A stretch of DNA of 64,000 bases, taken from NCBI RefSeq assembly GCF_000374805.1, contig NZ_KB895337.1:127862-191861 (forward strand), given 5' to 3'. A model generated the notes under the pieces. That model made no database searches, had not been told where the DNA came from, and worked only from the letters and a program-made list of their open reading frames with translations. Made by a program: the position numbers and the translations under genes. Below, one piece after another: positions 15,932 to 25,152 of this stretch (within the stretch, counting starts at the first letter, position 1; every line of letters begins with the position of its first letter). The stretch comes from Chitiniphilus shinanonensis DSM 23277 (GTDB lineage Bacteria > Pseudomonadota > Gammaproteobacteria > Burkholderiales > Chitinibacteraceae).

Positions 15932-17612
15932 AATGTTCCGGCGCGCCACGCTGCGTGCCGACATGCCGGACGAGGCCGCGATGCCTCGTCCGGCATCGTC
16001 GTCGCAGCGCGGCTACGCCGCCCGGCGCAAGGTGCTGATCATCCTGGCGCTGGCGGTGCCGCTGCTGGTGGCCAACTACGGCATGTATGCCTGGTCGTCG
16101 CTGGCGGTGCGCAAGGAACTGAACAGCATCGCGCAGAGCGTCGAAGACCAGGCCAGCAACGCGCTGGGCTCGGCCGGACAGACGGCCACCGAGGTGGCCA
16201 ATGCCCGCTACAGCCAGCGCGGCTGCTTCCTCGGCACGGTGCAACTGCTGCAACTGAAGGCATTGAGCAGCCCCTACGTGCGATCGCTCAACCTGGTGCG
16301 CGACGGCAAGATCAGTTGCTCCTCGGTCGGTGGCGCCGTCAACATCCCGGTCGATCTGTTCGCGCCCGGACTGCGCCTGCAGACCGGCAGCGTGCTGCTG
16401 ATGCGCAGCCACTGGTTCGGGCTGGAGGCGCCCGGCATCGCCTACGTGCACATGCGCGACGACCACGACGGCGTCATCGCCGTGATGCACGAGCAGTTCT
16501 TCCGCGACATGACCACCTTGCCCGGCAAGGACCGCTACCGCAGCGTGGTGCTGCGCCTGGGTCACCAGTACGTCTACGACGAGGGCGGCATGAAGGATTC
16601 GCCGCCGAAGTTCGTCAACCAGTGGGTGGCCAAGCGCGGGCCGGGCGATCTGGAAGTGTTCGTCGAAGCCTCCGACAAGCTGCGGATGATGTACCTGACC
16701 GACAGCGTGGTCACCTGGAACCTGATCGCCATCGCCATCGGCCTGTTGCTGGCGCTGGCGGTGAACTTCTACTACGTGCGCGGACGCTCGTTCGAGCGGA
16801 TGTTGCGGCTGGCGATCGTCAACCGGGACATCGTGCCGTTCTACCAGCCGGTGTACCACGCCGAAGGCGCGGTGCTGGAAGGCGTGGAAATCCTGGCGCG
16901 CTGGTACAACCGCGGCGAGGGCTACATCTCGCCCGACGTGTTCATCCCCTACGCCGAGCGCATGAACCTGATCGACGCGCTCACGCTCAGCCTGATCCAG
17001 CAGGTGCGCCACGACCTGGAACACAGCTTCCGCCTGCCGCCGGGCAGCAACGTGGCGTTGAACGTGCCGCCCAGCATGTTTGACAAGCCCGAGATGATCG
17101 CGGCGCTGGAACAGTTTTCCCGCTTCCTGCAAGGCAACGGCCTGCGGCTGCTGCTGGAAGTGACCGAGCGCCAGTTCGTCGAGCACGCCGACACCGAGCG
17201 CATCCAGGGCTTCTTCGACTGGTTGCACCAGCAGGGCATCCTGATCGCGCTGGACGACTTCGGCACCGGCTACAGCTCGATGGGCTACCTCAACCGCTTC
17301 AGCTTCGACTACCTGAAGATCGACGGCGTGTTCGTCAACGGCATCGGCGCCAGCCCCACCGCCGAGGGCCTGCTCGACACCATCATCCAGCTGGCGCAGA
17401 AACTGGGCATGAAGACCATCGCCGAAAAGGTCGAGAACAAGGAACAGGTGCTGTACCTGGTCGACCGCCAGGTCAACTGCATCCAGGGTTACTACTACGC
17501 CAAGCCAGTCTCGGCCGCCGAGCTTGCCCAATACATCCCCGACCAGCCGCCGCGCCCCATCGTGCCCGATCCGGTGCCCAGCTGGCTGGCCGACGAGGAA
17601 CGCGCCGACTGA
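15915..17612 (+). CDS. Cyclic-di-GMP phosphodiesterase, CSS-EAL type
   Basis: The 565-residue protein has membrane segments at about 41-62 and 272-292 flanking a periplasmic CSS sensor domain with the name-giving motif KISCSSVGG. These domains sense thiol redox state in relatives. The cytoplasmic EAL domain keeps its catalytic residues: EGVEILARW (EIL in place of EAL), NVPPSMFD, EVTERQF, DDFGTGYSSMGY, YLKIDGVF and IAEKVENKEQ, so it should cleave cyclic-di-GMP. There is no GGDEF domain. The start lies inside the upstream regulator gene; an ATG 9 bases later is the alternative. It ends at a hairpin with a T-run. Confidence 0.93.
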   Translation: MASMPEMFRRATLRADMPDEAAMPRPASSSQRGYAARRKVLIILALAVPLLVANYGMYAWSSLAVRKELNSIAQSVEDQASNALGSAGQTATEVANARYSQRGCFLGTVQLLQLKALSSPYVRSLNLVRDGKISCSSVGGAVNIPVDLFAPGLRLQTGSVLLMRSHWFGLEAPGIAYVHMRDDHDGVIAVMHEQFFRDMTTLPGKDRYRSVVLRLGHQYVYDEGGMKDSPPKFVNQWVAKRGPGDLEVFVEASDKLRMMYLTDSVVTWNLIAIAIGLLLALAVNFYYVRGRSFERMLRLAIVNRDIVPFYQPVYHAEGAVLEGVEILARWYNRGEGYISPDVFIPYAERMNLIDALTLSLIQQVRHDLEHSFRLPPGSNVALNVPPSMFDKPEMIAALEQFSRFLQGNGLRLLLEVTERQFVEHADTERIQGFFDWLHQQGILIALDDFGTGYSSMGYLNRFSFDYLKIDGVFVNGIGASPTAEGLLDTIIQLAQKLGMKTIAEKVENKEQVLYLVDRQVNCIQGYYYAKPVSAAELAQYIPDQPPRPIVPDPVPSWLADEERAD

Positions 17613-17624
17613 GCGCGTTTTTTG
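17599..17624 (+). terminator. Rho-independent terminator overlapping the EAL stop codon
   Basis: A 7-bp stem aacgcgc/gcgcgtt encloses the TGA stop of the phosphodiesterase gene and is followed by ttttttg. Confidence 0.7.
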
Positions 17625-17661
17625 TTGCCCATGCCGGCCGTCGCCACGGCGGGCCACTCCC

Positions 17662-17690
17662 TTGGATGTAGAACATTCGTTCTATAAAAT
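17662..17690 (+). promoter_or_regulatory. Mutasome promoter with GAAC-N4-GTTC operator
   Basis: A perfect 16-base palindrome tagaacattcgttcta occupies 17669-17684. It lies exactly in the 17-base spacer between a -35-like ttggat (17662) and a -10-like taaaat (17685), 28 bases before the imuA start, an ideal place for a repressor. GAAC-N4-GTTC is the LexA box form known from Gram-positive bacteria, not the CTGT-N8-ACAG form usual in beta- and gammaproteobacteria. Since imuA-imuB-dnaE2 cassettes are LexA-controlled in many bacteria, a LexA-type repressor is the natural candidate. No lexA gene is present in the window. Confidence 0.75.
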
Positions 17691-17717
17691 AAGACCGTTT
17701 CCCTTGGCGACGGTCTC

Positions 17718-18431
17718 ATGTCCCCACCCTTTCCCGACCCCTCCAGCTTGCAGCAGGCCATGCGCCAGGGCGCCGTGTGGCGGGGCGACCGCTGCGCGCC
17801 GGCGGCGGCGCGGCCCAGCGGCCACCCCGCGCTGGATGTCCAGCTGCCGGGCGGCGGCTGGGGGCTGGGCCAGGTGAACGAAGTGCTGCACCGTCCCGGC
17901 CAGGGCGAGCTGGCGTTGCTGTTCCCGGCGCTGCGCCGGGTGGCGGAGGAGGGCCGGCCCATCCTGCTGGTCGCTCCGCCGTGGGCGCCGTATGCGCCCG
18001 CCTGGCTCCAGGCCGGCATCGCGCTGGAGCGGCTGGTGTGGGTGCGTGCCGCCAGCGCCGTCGATGCGCTGTGGGCATTGGAACAGGCCCTGGCCGAGCC
18101 GGGTTGCGGCGCGGCGCTGGGCTGGGTCGGGCCGCAACTGGACGACCGCCATGCGCGCCGGCTGCAACTGGCGGCGCGGCGCGGCGGCGGGTTGGGCGTG
18201 CTGCTACGCCACGGCACGGCGGAGCAGGCCGCGTCGCCGTTCCCGCTGCGGCTGGCGGTGGCGGCGCACGGCGACGGCTGGCGGGTGCGCATCCTCAAAC
18301 GGCGCGGCCCGCCGTTGAACGAACCGCTGTACCTGGCGCGCACCGCCCCCGTGGCCAGCCTCGGCGAGCCGCCGCCGGCCGTCGTCACCGACCTGTTCGG
18401 CGCGCCGCTCGCCGAACGCCGCGTGGCCTGA
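17718..18431 (+). CDS. imuA: ImuA, SOS mutasome RecA-like accessory protein
   Basis: The 237-residue protein starts 28 bases after the palindromic operator. LPGGGWGLGQVNEVLHRP matches the start of the RecA/SulA-like core, but the P-loop is degenerate (RPGQGELALLF), as usual for ImuA. The C-terminal part RVRILKRRGPP is also typical. ImuA works with ImuB and the DnaE2 polymerase in error-prone repair synthesis after DNA damage. Gene order imuA-imuB-dnaE2 supports the call more strongly than the sequence alone. Confidence 0.9.
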   Translation: MSPPFPDPSSLQQAMRQGAVWRGDRCAPAAARPSGHPALDVQLPGGGWGLGQVNEVLHRPGQGELALLFPALRRVAEEGRPILLVAPPWAPYAPAWLQAGIALERLVWVRAASAVDALWALEQALAEPGCGAALGWVGPQLDDRHARRLQLAARRGGGLGVLLRHGTAEQAASPFPLRLAVAAHGDGWRVRILKRRGPPLNEPLYLARTAPVASLGEPPPAVVTDLFGAPLAERRVA

Positions 18432-18446
18432 GCGGACGGCACCACC

Positions 18447-19886
18447 ATGCTCTGGCTGGCCCTGCACCTGCCCCAACTGGCACTGGACGTGTTCCCGCCG
18501 ACCCCGGCGCCGGACGGCATGCCGCAGCGCCCGCGCATCGTGGTCGCCAGCCACGGGCGCGGCGAGCGGCTGGCACTGGTCGATCCGCTGGCCGCCTCGC
18601 TGGGCCTCAAGCCCGACATGAAGTTGTCCGCCGCGCTGGCGCTGGTCAACGAACTGGTGATCCACCGTCGCAAGCCGCAGGCCGAGGCCGACGCCCTGGC
18701 GCAACTGGCCGGCTGGGCGCTGCGCTTCACCCCCACCGTTGCCGTCGCGCCGCAGACGCTGTTGCTGGAGATCGGCGGCTGCCTGCGTTACTTCGGCGGA
18801 CTGGCCCCGCTGCGCGCCCAGGTGGAGCAGGGCGTCGTCGCCCAGGGCTACGCGCTGAGCGCTGCCGTGGCGCCCACCCCGCTGGCCGCGCAATGGCTGG
18901 CGCGGCACGGCGCCGACGTCACGGTCACCGCGCCCGCCGAACTGCCGCGGGCCCTGTCCGGTCTGCCGCTGGCGGTGCTGGCGCTGGCCCCCGCCCCGGC
19001 GCAGACCCTGCGCCAGCTCGGCATCGCCACCCTCGGCCAGTTGCTGGCGCTGCCGCGTAGCGGCCTCGCGCGTCGCGTCGGGCCGGCGTTGCCGCTGGCG
19101 CTGGAACAGGCGCTGGGCCATGCCGCCGACCCGCGCGACGGCTTCGTTCCGCCGGATCGCTTCGAGCGCTGCATCGACCTCGACTGGCCGCTGGAGACGC
19201 TGGAGGTGTTCGTCAAGCTGGCGGCGCGGCTGCTGGATGCGCTGGAGGCGTTCCTGTCCGGACGCGGCCTGGGCGTGCAATCGCTGTATTTCCGCTTCAC
19301 CCACGAGGATCGCCCGCCCAGCGGACTGCGGGTGGGCGTCGGCCGGCCCACGCGCCGCGCCGCCGAATGGCTGGCGGTGCTGCGCGAGCGCATCGTCCAC
19401 GCCCAACTGGCGGCCCCCGCCACCTCGGTCACCCTGGTCGCCGATACCCTGCACCTGCTCGACGGCCTGCCGCTCACCCTGTTCGGTCCGCAGGGTGGTC
19501 AGGGGCTGCCCGAACTGTTGCTGGCGCGGCTGGGCGCGCGATTGGGGCCGGACGCGGTGACCGGCGTCGCCACCGTGCCCGAGCACCGGCCGGAGCGCGC
19601 CAGCATCGACGCGCCGCCCGGCACCGCGTCGGCGCCGCTGCCGGTCGGCCCGCGCCCCGGCTGGCTGTTGCCGGCGCCCAGGCCGCTGCCGCTGCGCGAC
19701 GGCGAGCCGTGGCATGGCGAAACGCTGCGCCGCCTGGGGCGTGCCGAGCGCATCGAATCCGGCTGGTGGGACAACGACGACGTGGCCCGCGACTACTACG
19801 TGGCGCAGGGCGCCTCCGGCGCGCGCTACTGGATCTACCAGGATTGCCGCGACGGCGACTGGTGGCTGCACGGGTGCTTCGCATGA
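18447..19886 (+). CDS. imuB: ImuB, Y-family polymerase-like mutasome hub
   Basis: The 479-residue protein resembles DNA polymerase IV/V in fold, starting MLWLALHLPQLALDV. The first catalytic aspartate of active Y-family polymerases is absent at this position, which is typical of ImuB, a non-catalytic hub that binds the beta clamp, ImuA and DnaE2. The helix-hairpin-helix-like thumb part (LRQLGIATLGQLLALPRSGL) is present. The protein ends in YYVAQGASGARYWIYQDC and WWLHGCFA, the usual ImuB tail. Its stop overlaps the dnaE2 start (ATGA). Confidence 0.92.
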   Translation: MLWLALHLPQLALDVFPPTPAPDGMPQRPRIVVASHGRGERLALVDPLAASLGLKPDMKLSAALALVNELVIHRRKPQAEADALAQLAGWALRFTPTVAVAPQTLLLEIGGCLRYFGGLAPLRAQVEQGVVAQGYALSAAVAPTPLAAQWLARHGADVTVTAPAELPRALSGLPLAVLALAPAPAQTLRQLGIATLGQLLALPRSGLARRVGPALPLALEQALGHAADPRDGFVPPDRFERCIDLDWPLETLEVFVKLAARLLDALEAFLSGRGLGVQSLYFRFTHEDRPPSGLRVGVGRPTRRAAEWLAVLRERIVHAQLAAPATSVTLVADTLHLLDGLPLTLFGPQGGQGLPELLLARLGARLGPDAVTGVATVPEHRPERASIDAPPGTASAPLPVGPRPGWLLPAPRPLPLRDGEPWHGETLRRLGRAERIESGWWDNDDVARDYYVAQGASGARYWIYQDCRDGDWWLHGCFA

Positions 19887-22800
19887 CGCCGATACAAGCC
19901 AGCCTGCCCGCCGCCCCGGCGCCGGCCTACGCCGAACTGCATTGCCTGTCCAACTTCTCGTTCCAGCGCGGCGCCTCCAGCGCGCAGGAACTGGTCGAGC
20001 GCGCGCATGCGCTGGGCTACCAGGCGCTGGCGGTCACCGACGAATGTTCGCTGGCCGGCATCGTGCGCGCCCACGTCGCCGCGCTCGCTTGCGGCCTCAA
20101 GCTGCTGGTCGGCGCCGAATTCACCCTGCTCGACGGCCTGCGGCTGGTGCTGCTGGCACCCGATCGCCAGGCGTATGGCGACCTGTCCGAACTGATCAGC
20201 CTGGGGCGGCGCAACGCCGACAAGGGCGACTACCTGCTGACGCGCGACGACGTGGAACAGCTCAGCCGCCGCCTGCTGGCGCTATGGCTGCCGTCCGACG
20301 CGCCCGATGCCGACGACGGCCGCTGGTTCGCCAACCATTTCGCCGAGCGCGCGTGGATCGCCGTCGAACTGCTCAACGGCCCGGACGACCAGGGCCGGCT
20401 GGCGCAACTGCGCTGGCTGGCCGACGCCACCGGCCTGCCGCTGGTGGCTGCCGGCGACGTGCACATGCACGTGCGCAAGCGGCGGCCGTTGCAGGACGTG
20501 CTGACCGCGATCCGCCTCGGCCGGCCGGTGGCGCAGTGCGGGCTGGCGCTGTTCCCCAACGGCGAGCGCCACCTGCGCAACCGCACGCGGCTGGGGCGCG
20601 TGTATCCGCCCGAACTGCTGGCCGAAACCCTGCGCGTCGCCGAGCGCTGCCAGTTCGTCATGAGCGAACTGGCCTACGAATACCCGGCCGAACTGGTGCC
20701 GCCCGGCCTTACCGCCAGCGAGCACCTGGCCGCGCTGACCCAGGCCGGCCTGGCGCGGCGCTATCCGCAGGGCGTGCCGCCCCAGGTGCAGGCCCAGGTG
20801 GCGCACGAACTGGCGCTGGTGGCGCACCTGCGCTACGAAGCGTTTTTCCTCACCGTCCACGACGTGGTCACCTTCGCCCGCGACCAGAAAATCCTGTGCC
20901 AGGGGCGCGGCTCGGCCGCCAACTCGGTGGTGTGCTACGCGCTGGGCATCACCGAGGTGCGCCCCGAGGACGGCAACCTGCTGTTCGAGCGTTTCATCTC
21001 GGTCGAGCGCGGCGAACCGCCCGACATCGACGTCGATTTCGAGCACGACCGCCGCGAGGAAGTGATCCAGTACATCTATGCCAAGTACGGCCGCGATCGC
21101 GCCGCGCTGGCCGCCACCGTCATCAGCTACCGCACCAAGAGCAGCCTGCGCGACGTCGGCCGCGCGCTGGGCTTCGCCGAGGACCAGCTCGACCGGCTGG
21201 CCAAGAACCTGTCGTGGTGGGACGACCCGGCGCTGCTCGGCCAGCGCATGGTCGAAGCCGGGCTGGACCCGGACAGCCGCGCCGTGCAGCAATTGCTGCT
21301 CCTGGTGCGGCAGTTGCGGCGCTTTCCGCGCCACCTGTCGCAGCACGTCGGCGGCTTCGTCATCGCCTGCGGCCCGCTGGCGCGGCTGGTGCCGATCGAG
21401 AACGCCGCGATGAAGGACCGCACGGTGATCCAGTGGGACAAGGACGACCTGGAATCGCTGGGCCTGCTCAAGGTGGACGTGCTGGCGCTGGGCATGCTTT
21501 CCGCGCTGCGCCGCTCGCTGCAACTGGTGTCGGCGCTGCGCAACCGGCCGTTCGGCATGGCGGACATCCCGCGCGAAGACCCGGCGGTGTACCGCATGTT
21601 GTCGCGCGCCGACGCCGTCGGCGTGTTCCAGGTGGAATCGCGCGCCCAGATGAGCATGCTGCCGCGCCTGAAGCCCAGCAAGTTCTACGACCTGGTGATC
21701 GAAGTCGCCATCGTCCGCCCCGGCCCGATCCAGGGCGGCATGGTGCACCCCTACCTGCGGCGGCGCGACGGCATCGAGCCGGTGGCCTACCCCAGCGACG
21801 CCGTGGAAAGCGTGCTGAAGCGCACCCTGGGCGTGCCCATCTTCCAGGAACAGGTGATGAAGCTGGCCGAAGTCGCCGCCGGCTTCACCCCCGGTGAGGC
21901 CGACCAGTTGCGCCGCTCGATGGCGTCGTGGCGGCAGAGCGGCAAGTTGGACCGCTTCAAGCAGAAGCTGCGCGACGGCATGACCGAGCGCGGCTACGAC
22001 AGCGACTATATCGACCGCATCGTCCGCCAGATCGAAGGCTTTTCCGATTACGGCTTCCCCGAATCGCACGCCGCCAGCTTCGCCATCCTGGTGTACTTCA
22101 GCGCCTGGCTGAAATGCCACGAACCGGCCGCCTTCCTCTGCGGCCTGCTCAACTCGCTGCCGATGGGTTTCTACAGCGCCTCGCAACTGATCCAGGACGG
22201 CCGGCGCCACCGGCTGGAAGTGCGGCCGGTGGACGTGCAGGCCAGCCAGTGGGACAGCACGCTGGAGGACAACGGCCAGCCGCAGCCCGCGGTGCGGCTG
22301 GGCTTCAATCGCATCACCGGCCTGGGCGCCGCCATCGGCCAGCGCGTGGCCGAAGCGCGCCCGGCAGCCGGCTACCGCTCGGTGGACGAATTGCAGCGGC
22401 TGGCGCGGCTGGACAAACGTGCGCTGGCCGCGCTGACCGAAGCCGGCGCGCTGGCCTCACTGGCCGGCCATCGCCGCGCCGCGCACTGGCGCGTGGCCGG
22501 CATCGATCCGACGCACGACCTGGGCAACACCGACAGCGACGCCCCGCCGGACCTGCTGACCCCGCCCTCGCTGGGCCAGGACCTGATCGCCGACTACCGC
22601 AGCATGGCGCTGACCCTGCGCGCCCATCCGGTCAGCCTGCTGCGCGAGCGGCTGCGCCGCCAGCGCATGCACACCGCCGCCGAACTGCGCACCCGCCGCA
22701 ACGGCCAGCCCGGTCGCGCCTGCGGCATCGTCGTCGGCCGCCAGCGCCCCGGCACCGCCAGCGGCGTCACCTTCGTGACGCTGGAGGACGAAACCGGCAA

Positions 22801-22987
22801 CGTCAACGTGATCGTCTGGCGCGATCTGGCGGACCTGCAACGCCGCGAACTGCTCGGCGCGCGGTTGATGGCGGTCTATGGCGTGGTGCAGCGGGAGGGG
22901 GAGGTGGTGCATCTGTTGGCGCAGCGGATGGTGGATCTGACGGAGTGGTTGGGGGAGTTGCCGAGTAGTAGTCGGGATTTTCATTGA
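19883..22987 (+). CDS. dnaE2: Error-prone DNA polymerase III alpha subunit DnaE2 (ImuC)
   Basis: The 1034-residue protein begins at the ATG overlapping the imuB stop. The N-terminal PHP domain (ELHCLSNFSFQRGASS) is followed by the C-family polymerase core. Catalytic aspartates are seen in PPDIDVDFEHDRR (D381, D383, D385) and in the GRGSAANSVVCYALG region; the C-terminus carries an OB-fold (GTASGVTFVTLEDETGNVNV). It lacks the extra length of replicative DnaE, as expected for DnaE2. It carries out translesion synthesis in the SOS response. This closes a complete three-gene mutasome. Confidence 0.96.
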   Translation: MTPIQASLPAAPAPAYAELHCLSNFSFQRGASSAQELVERAHALGYQALAVTDECSLAGIVRAHVAALACGLKLLVGAEFTLLDGLRLVLLAPDRQAYGDLSELISLGRRNADKGDYLLTRDDVEQLSRRLLALWLPSDAPDADDGRWFANHFAERAWIAVELLNGPDDQGRLAQLRWLADATGLPLVAAGDVHMHVRKRRPLQDVLTAIRLGRPVAQCGLALFPNGERHLRNRTRLGRVYPPELLAETLRVAERCQFVMSELAYEYPAELVPPGLTASEHLAALTQAGLARRYPQGVPPQVQAQVAHELALVAHLRYEAFFLTVHDVVTFARDQKILCQGRGSAANSVVCYALGITEVRPEDGNLLFERFISVERGEPPDIDVDFEHDRREEVIQYIYAKYGRDRAALAATVISYRTKSSLRDVGRALGFAEDQLDRLAKNLSWWDDPALLGQRMVEAGLDPDSRAVQQLLLLVRQLRRFPRHLSQHVGGFVIACGPLARLVPIENAAMKDRTVIQWDKDDLESLGLLKVDVLALGMLSALRRSLQLVSALRNRPFGMADIPREDPAVYRMLSRADAVGVFQVESRAQMSMLPRLKPSKFYDLVIEVAIVRPGPIQGGMVHPYLRRRDGIEPVAYPSDAVESVLKRTLGVPIFQEQVMKLAEVAAGFTPGEADQLRRSMASWRQSGKLDRFKQKLRDGMTERGYDSDYIDRIVRQIEGFSDYGFPESHAASFAILVYFSAWLKCHEPAAFLCGLLNSLPMGFYSASQLIQDGRRHRLEVRPVDVQASQWDSTLEDNGQPQPAVRLGFNRITGLGAAIGQRVAEARPAAGYRSVDELQRLARLDKRALAALTEAGALASLAGHRRAAHWRVAGIDPTHDLGNTDSDAPPDLLTPPSLGQDLIADYRSMALTLRAHPVSLLRERLRRQRMHTAAELRTRRNGQPGRACGIVVGRQRPGTASGVTFVTLEDETGNVNVIVWRDLADLQRRELLGARLMAVYGVVQREGEVVHLLAQRMVDLTEWLGELPSSSRDFH

Positions 22988-23052
22988 AGGGGGTGGTTGT
23001 GGTTGCGATGGGGGTTGCAACTGCAACGTCAACTGCAACTTCAACGTCAACT

Positions 23053-23655
23053 GCAACACCTGAAACGCTTAGCGCCTGCGGCGCGGGTGTTTGACGCCCT
23101 TCGCGACCGGGCGGGCCGGTTCATTTCTTTTGCTTCTCCAAAAGAAACGAACCAAAGAAAAGGAGCCCCGCGTTTGCGCCCCTCCGGGGTACCCTGCGTC
23201 GGTCGCGAGCCTAAGGTCTCGCTCCACTCCTCGGCGCCACGTAACGGGAGGAACCCCCGTTGGGTGCGCAGAGAAGCGGGAAAAAACGAACGCGGGCTTG
23301 TACTTTTGGGTCGGCAAAAGGCGCGCGTGCGTCCGCTGGCCGTCGCATACGTCACCCCTCGCCTTCAAGGGGAGGGGCCGGGGGTGAGGATGGTCTGCCC
23401 GGGGCCCCTCAGCAGCGCCGAGTAGAGGACAAGCGGGGCGGGGTTTCGGCGAGGACTGTCTGAGCGCGCTTGCGCGCGAGTTTCGCAGCCGCCGACCCGA
23501 TTGTCCGGCGCGAGGGAACCCGAAGGGCGCGTATGCGGGGTCGCCTTTTCTTTGGTTCGTTTCTTTTGGCGAGGCAAAAGAAATGAACCGGCCCGCCCGG
23601 CCGTTGAGGGCGTCAAGTCATCCGCGCCGTAGGCGCTAGGCGTTTCAGGTGTTGA
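23053..23655. repeat. Large imperfect inverted repeat (~600 bp)
   Basis: The left arm (about 23053-23188) contains caacacctgaaacg, then ggttcatttcttttgc and aaaagaaacgaaccaaagaa; the right arm (about 23521-23655) is its imperfect reverse complement. Between them is a third palindromic segment at 23355-23405 (cctcgccttcaaggggagg with ccgggggtgagg). Flanking DNA on both sides has short direct repeats (tgcaactgcaacgtcaactg at about 23010; gctaggcgtttcag at 23635 and 23733). No protein gene is evident in 22988-23827. The unit looks like a composite of dispersed intergenic repeats or a non-autonomous element. Confidence 0.75.
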
Positions 23656-23827
23656 ATTTCAGGTGTTGAAGTTAAAGCCGCCGACTTGACTGCAAAGGTT
23701 GCAAGCCATCCGCTCCGCCGGTGCTAGGCGTTTCAGCTGTTGAAGTTGACGTCAGCCGCACAGGCATCAAGCCCCCCGCGCCACCCGCAAACCCCAACCA
23801 AGCCCCAACCGGCGCCCCGGTCCCCTC

Positions 23828-24943
23828 TCAACGAGCCGCATACGCCGGGCTCCCCATCACCCTCGCCACCAGCTCCGCCTGCCGCCGGGTGCCGGTCTTG
23901 TTGAACACGCTCTTCAACTGCGTGCGCAAGGTGTTGAGCGTGACGTTGCGGGTCTCGGCCAGGGTTTCCAGGCTCTCGCCCTTGCACAGGCCCACGGTCA
24001 GCGCGGCCTCGGCTTCGGACAGGCCGAACAGCATCGCCAGCATCGCCGGGTCGGGGGCGGCGCGCAGGTCGGGGTCGAACAGGAAGACCAGCGAGGCGTC
24101 GATGCCGTCGCCGTCGTGCTGGGTCAGGCGCACGGTGGTGACCACCAGGGTCAGCGGCGACAGGCCGGCGCCGCGCTGGATGCGCAGCGTGCGCGGACTG
24201 GCGGTGTCGGCGTGGACCGATTCGCCCAGGCGCAGGTAGGTGGATAGCTGGCGCTCGCTGTCGGGGGCCTCGATCAGCAGGTTGCCGGCTTCGAGCGAGA
24301 TGCCGGGCGCGCCGCGTGCCAGCACCGCCTGCGCGGCCTGGTTGGCCACCATCACCTTGCCCAGCTGGTTGAGCATCAGCACCGGGGTGGCGAAGGCGTC
24401 GAGCGCGCCGTGCATGGCGAGGGCGTCGAAGCGCGATTCCAGCAGGCGCTGGTGGATCAGCACCGCGCGTTGCAGGTGCGGCAGCAGGCGGTCGAGTTCG
24501 GCCAGTTCGGCGTCGGAGAAACCGCCGGGGTCGTGGCGGCGCTGGATGAACAGCTGGGTGTGCCAGTTGCCCTCGACATGGATGGTGGCGGCGGCGGCGT
24601 GGGCGATGCCTTGCGGCGCCAGGTATTCGCGGGCGAAACGGCTGTGCTTGAGGAAGCTGTCGATGTCAGGAATGTCGCGGTTACTTGCGTAGAAGCGCCC
24701 GCTGGGCGAGGTCATCATGACATGCGCCAGCCTGTCCTCGCGGCCGTAATCGTCGGCGTAGCGCTGGATCCACTCGGCGTCGGTGTGGCTGCTCCAGGCG
24801 CCGCGGATGGCGTGGCTGTGCAGATTGCGCACGATCAGCTGGGCGGAGCGAAGCCGGAAATGCGCGGCCAGATGGCTCAGGAACAGGACGAATCCGCTGC
24901 CCGCGACGGTGCTCTCGTAGATCGATCCGATCAATGCTTCCAT
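23828..24943 (-). CDS. LuxR-family helix-turn-helix regulator
   Basis: The protein has 371 residues from the ATG preceded by gagg. About 300 residues of sensor-like sequence without a named motif precede a C-terminal LuxR DNA-binding domain: FGLSEAEAALTVGLCKGESL, then VTLNTLRTQLKSVFNKTGTRRQAELV. The middle (LDAFATPVLMLNQLGKVMVANQAAQAVL) resembles a PAS domain. It is divergent from the lipoprotein gene, with a palindrome between them, so it may control that gene or itself. An upstream in-frame start would add 21 residues and pass through the promoter-like region. Confidence 0.85.
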   Translation of the reverse strand: MEALIGSIYESTVAGSGFVLFLSHLAAHFRLRSAQLIVRNLHSHAIRGAWSSHTDAEWIQRYADDYGREDRLAHVMMTSPSGRFYASNRDIPDIDSFLKHSRFAREYLAPQGIAHAAAATIHVEGNWHTQLFIQRRHDPGGFSDAELAELDRLLPHLQRAVLIHQRLLESRFDALAMHGALDAFATPVLMLNQLGKVMVANQAAQAVLARGAPGISLEAGNLLIEAPDSERQLSTYLRLGESVHADTASPRTLRIQRGAGLSPLTLVVTTVRLTQHDGDGIDASLVFLFDPDLRAAPDPAMLAMLFGLSEAEAALTVGLCKGESLETLAETRNVTLNTLRTQLKSVFNKTGTRRQAELVARVMGSPAYAAR

Positions 24944-24997
24944 GCGCGCCTCATGCTGTCTGCATTTCGTCGGGAAGTATAGCGATAAGCATATGGC

Positions 24998-25015
24998 ATC
25001 ACCCATATGAGTGAT
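24998..25015. promoter_or_regulatory. Palindrome between divergent genes, candidate operator
   Basis: The 18-base sequence atcacccatatgagtgat is an inverted repeat with one mismatched pair. It lies 55 bases before the LuxR-type regulator start, beside a -10-like tatact read on the minus strand, and 137 bases before the lipoprotein start. Position and symmetry suggest a binding site for a dimeric regulator, plausibly the adjacent LuxR protein. Confidence 0.5.
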
Positions 25016-25152
25016 TGTTGTCTCGATGGTGCCTCACTACGCTGAGCTGCGACGAAAGCAAATGCGCTTTCGCACGGCGTGCCGCGGGGCGAACCCGGCA
25101 TGCCGCGATCGACAGATCAGGGCGGACCACCGCCCGTTTCCGGGGATACACG

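Noticed and set aside
23006-23060. CRISPR array from the tgcaactgcaacgtcaact repeats
   Set aside because: Units are shorter than 20 bases and lack spacers; simple tandem-like repeat. No cas genes in the window.
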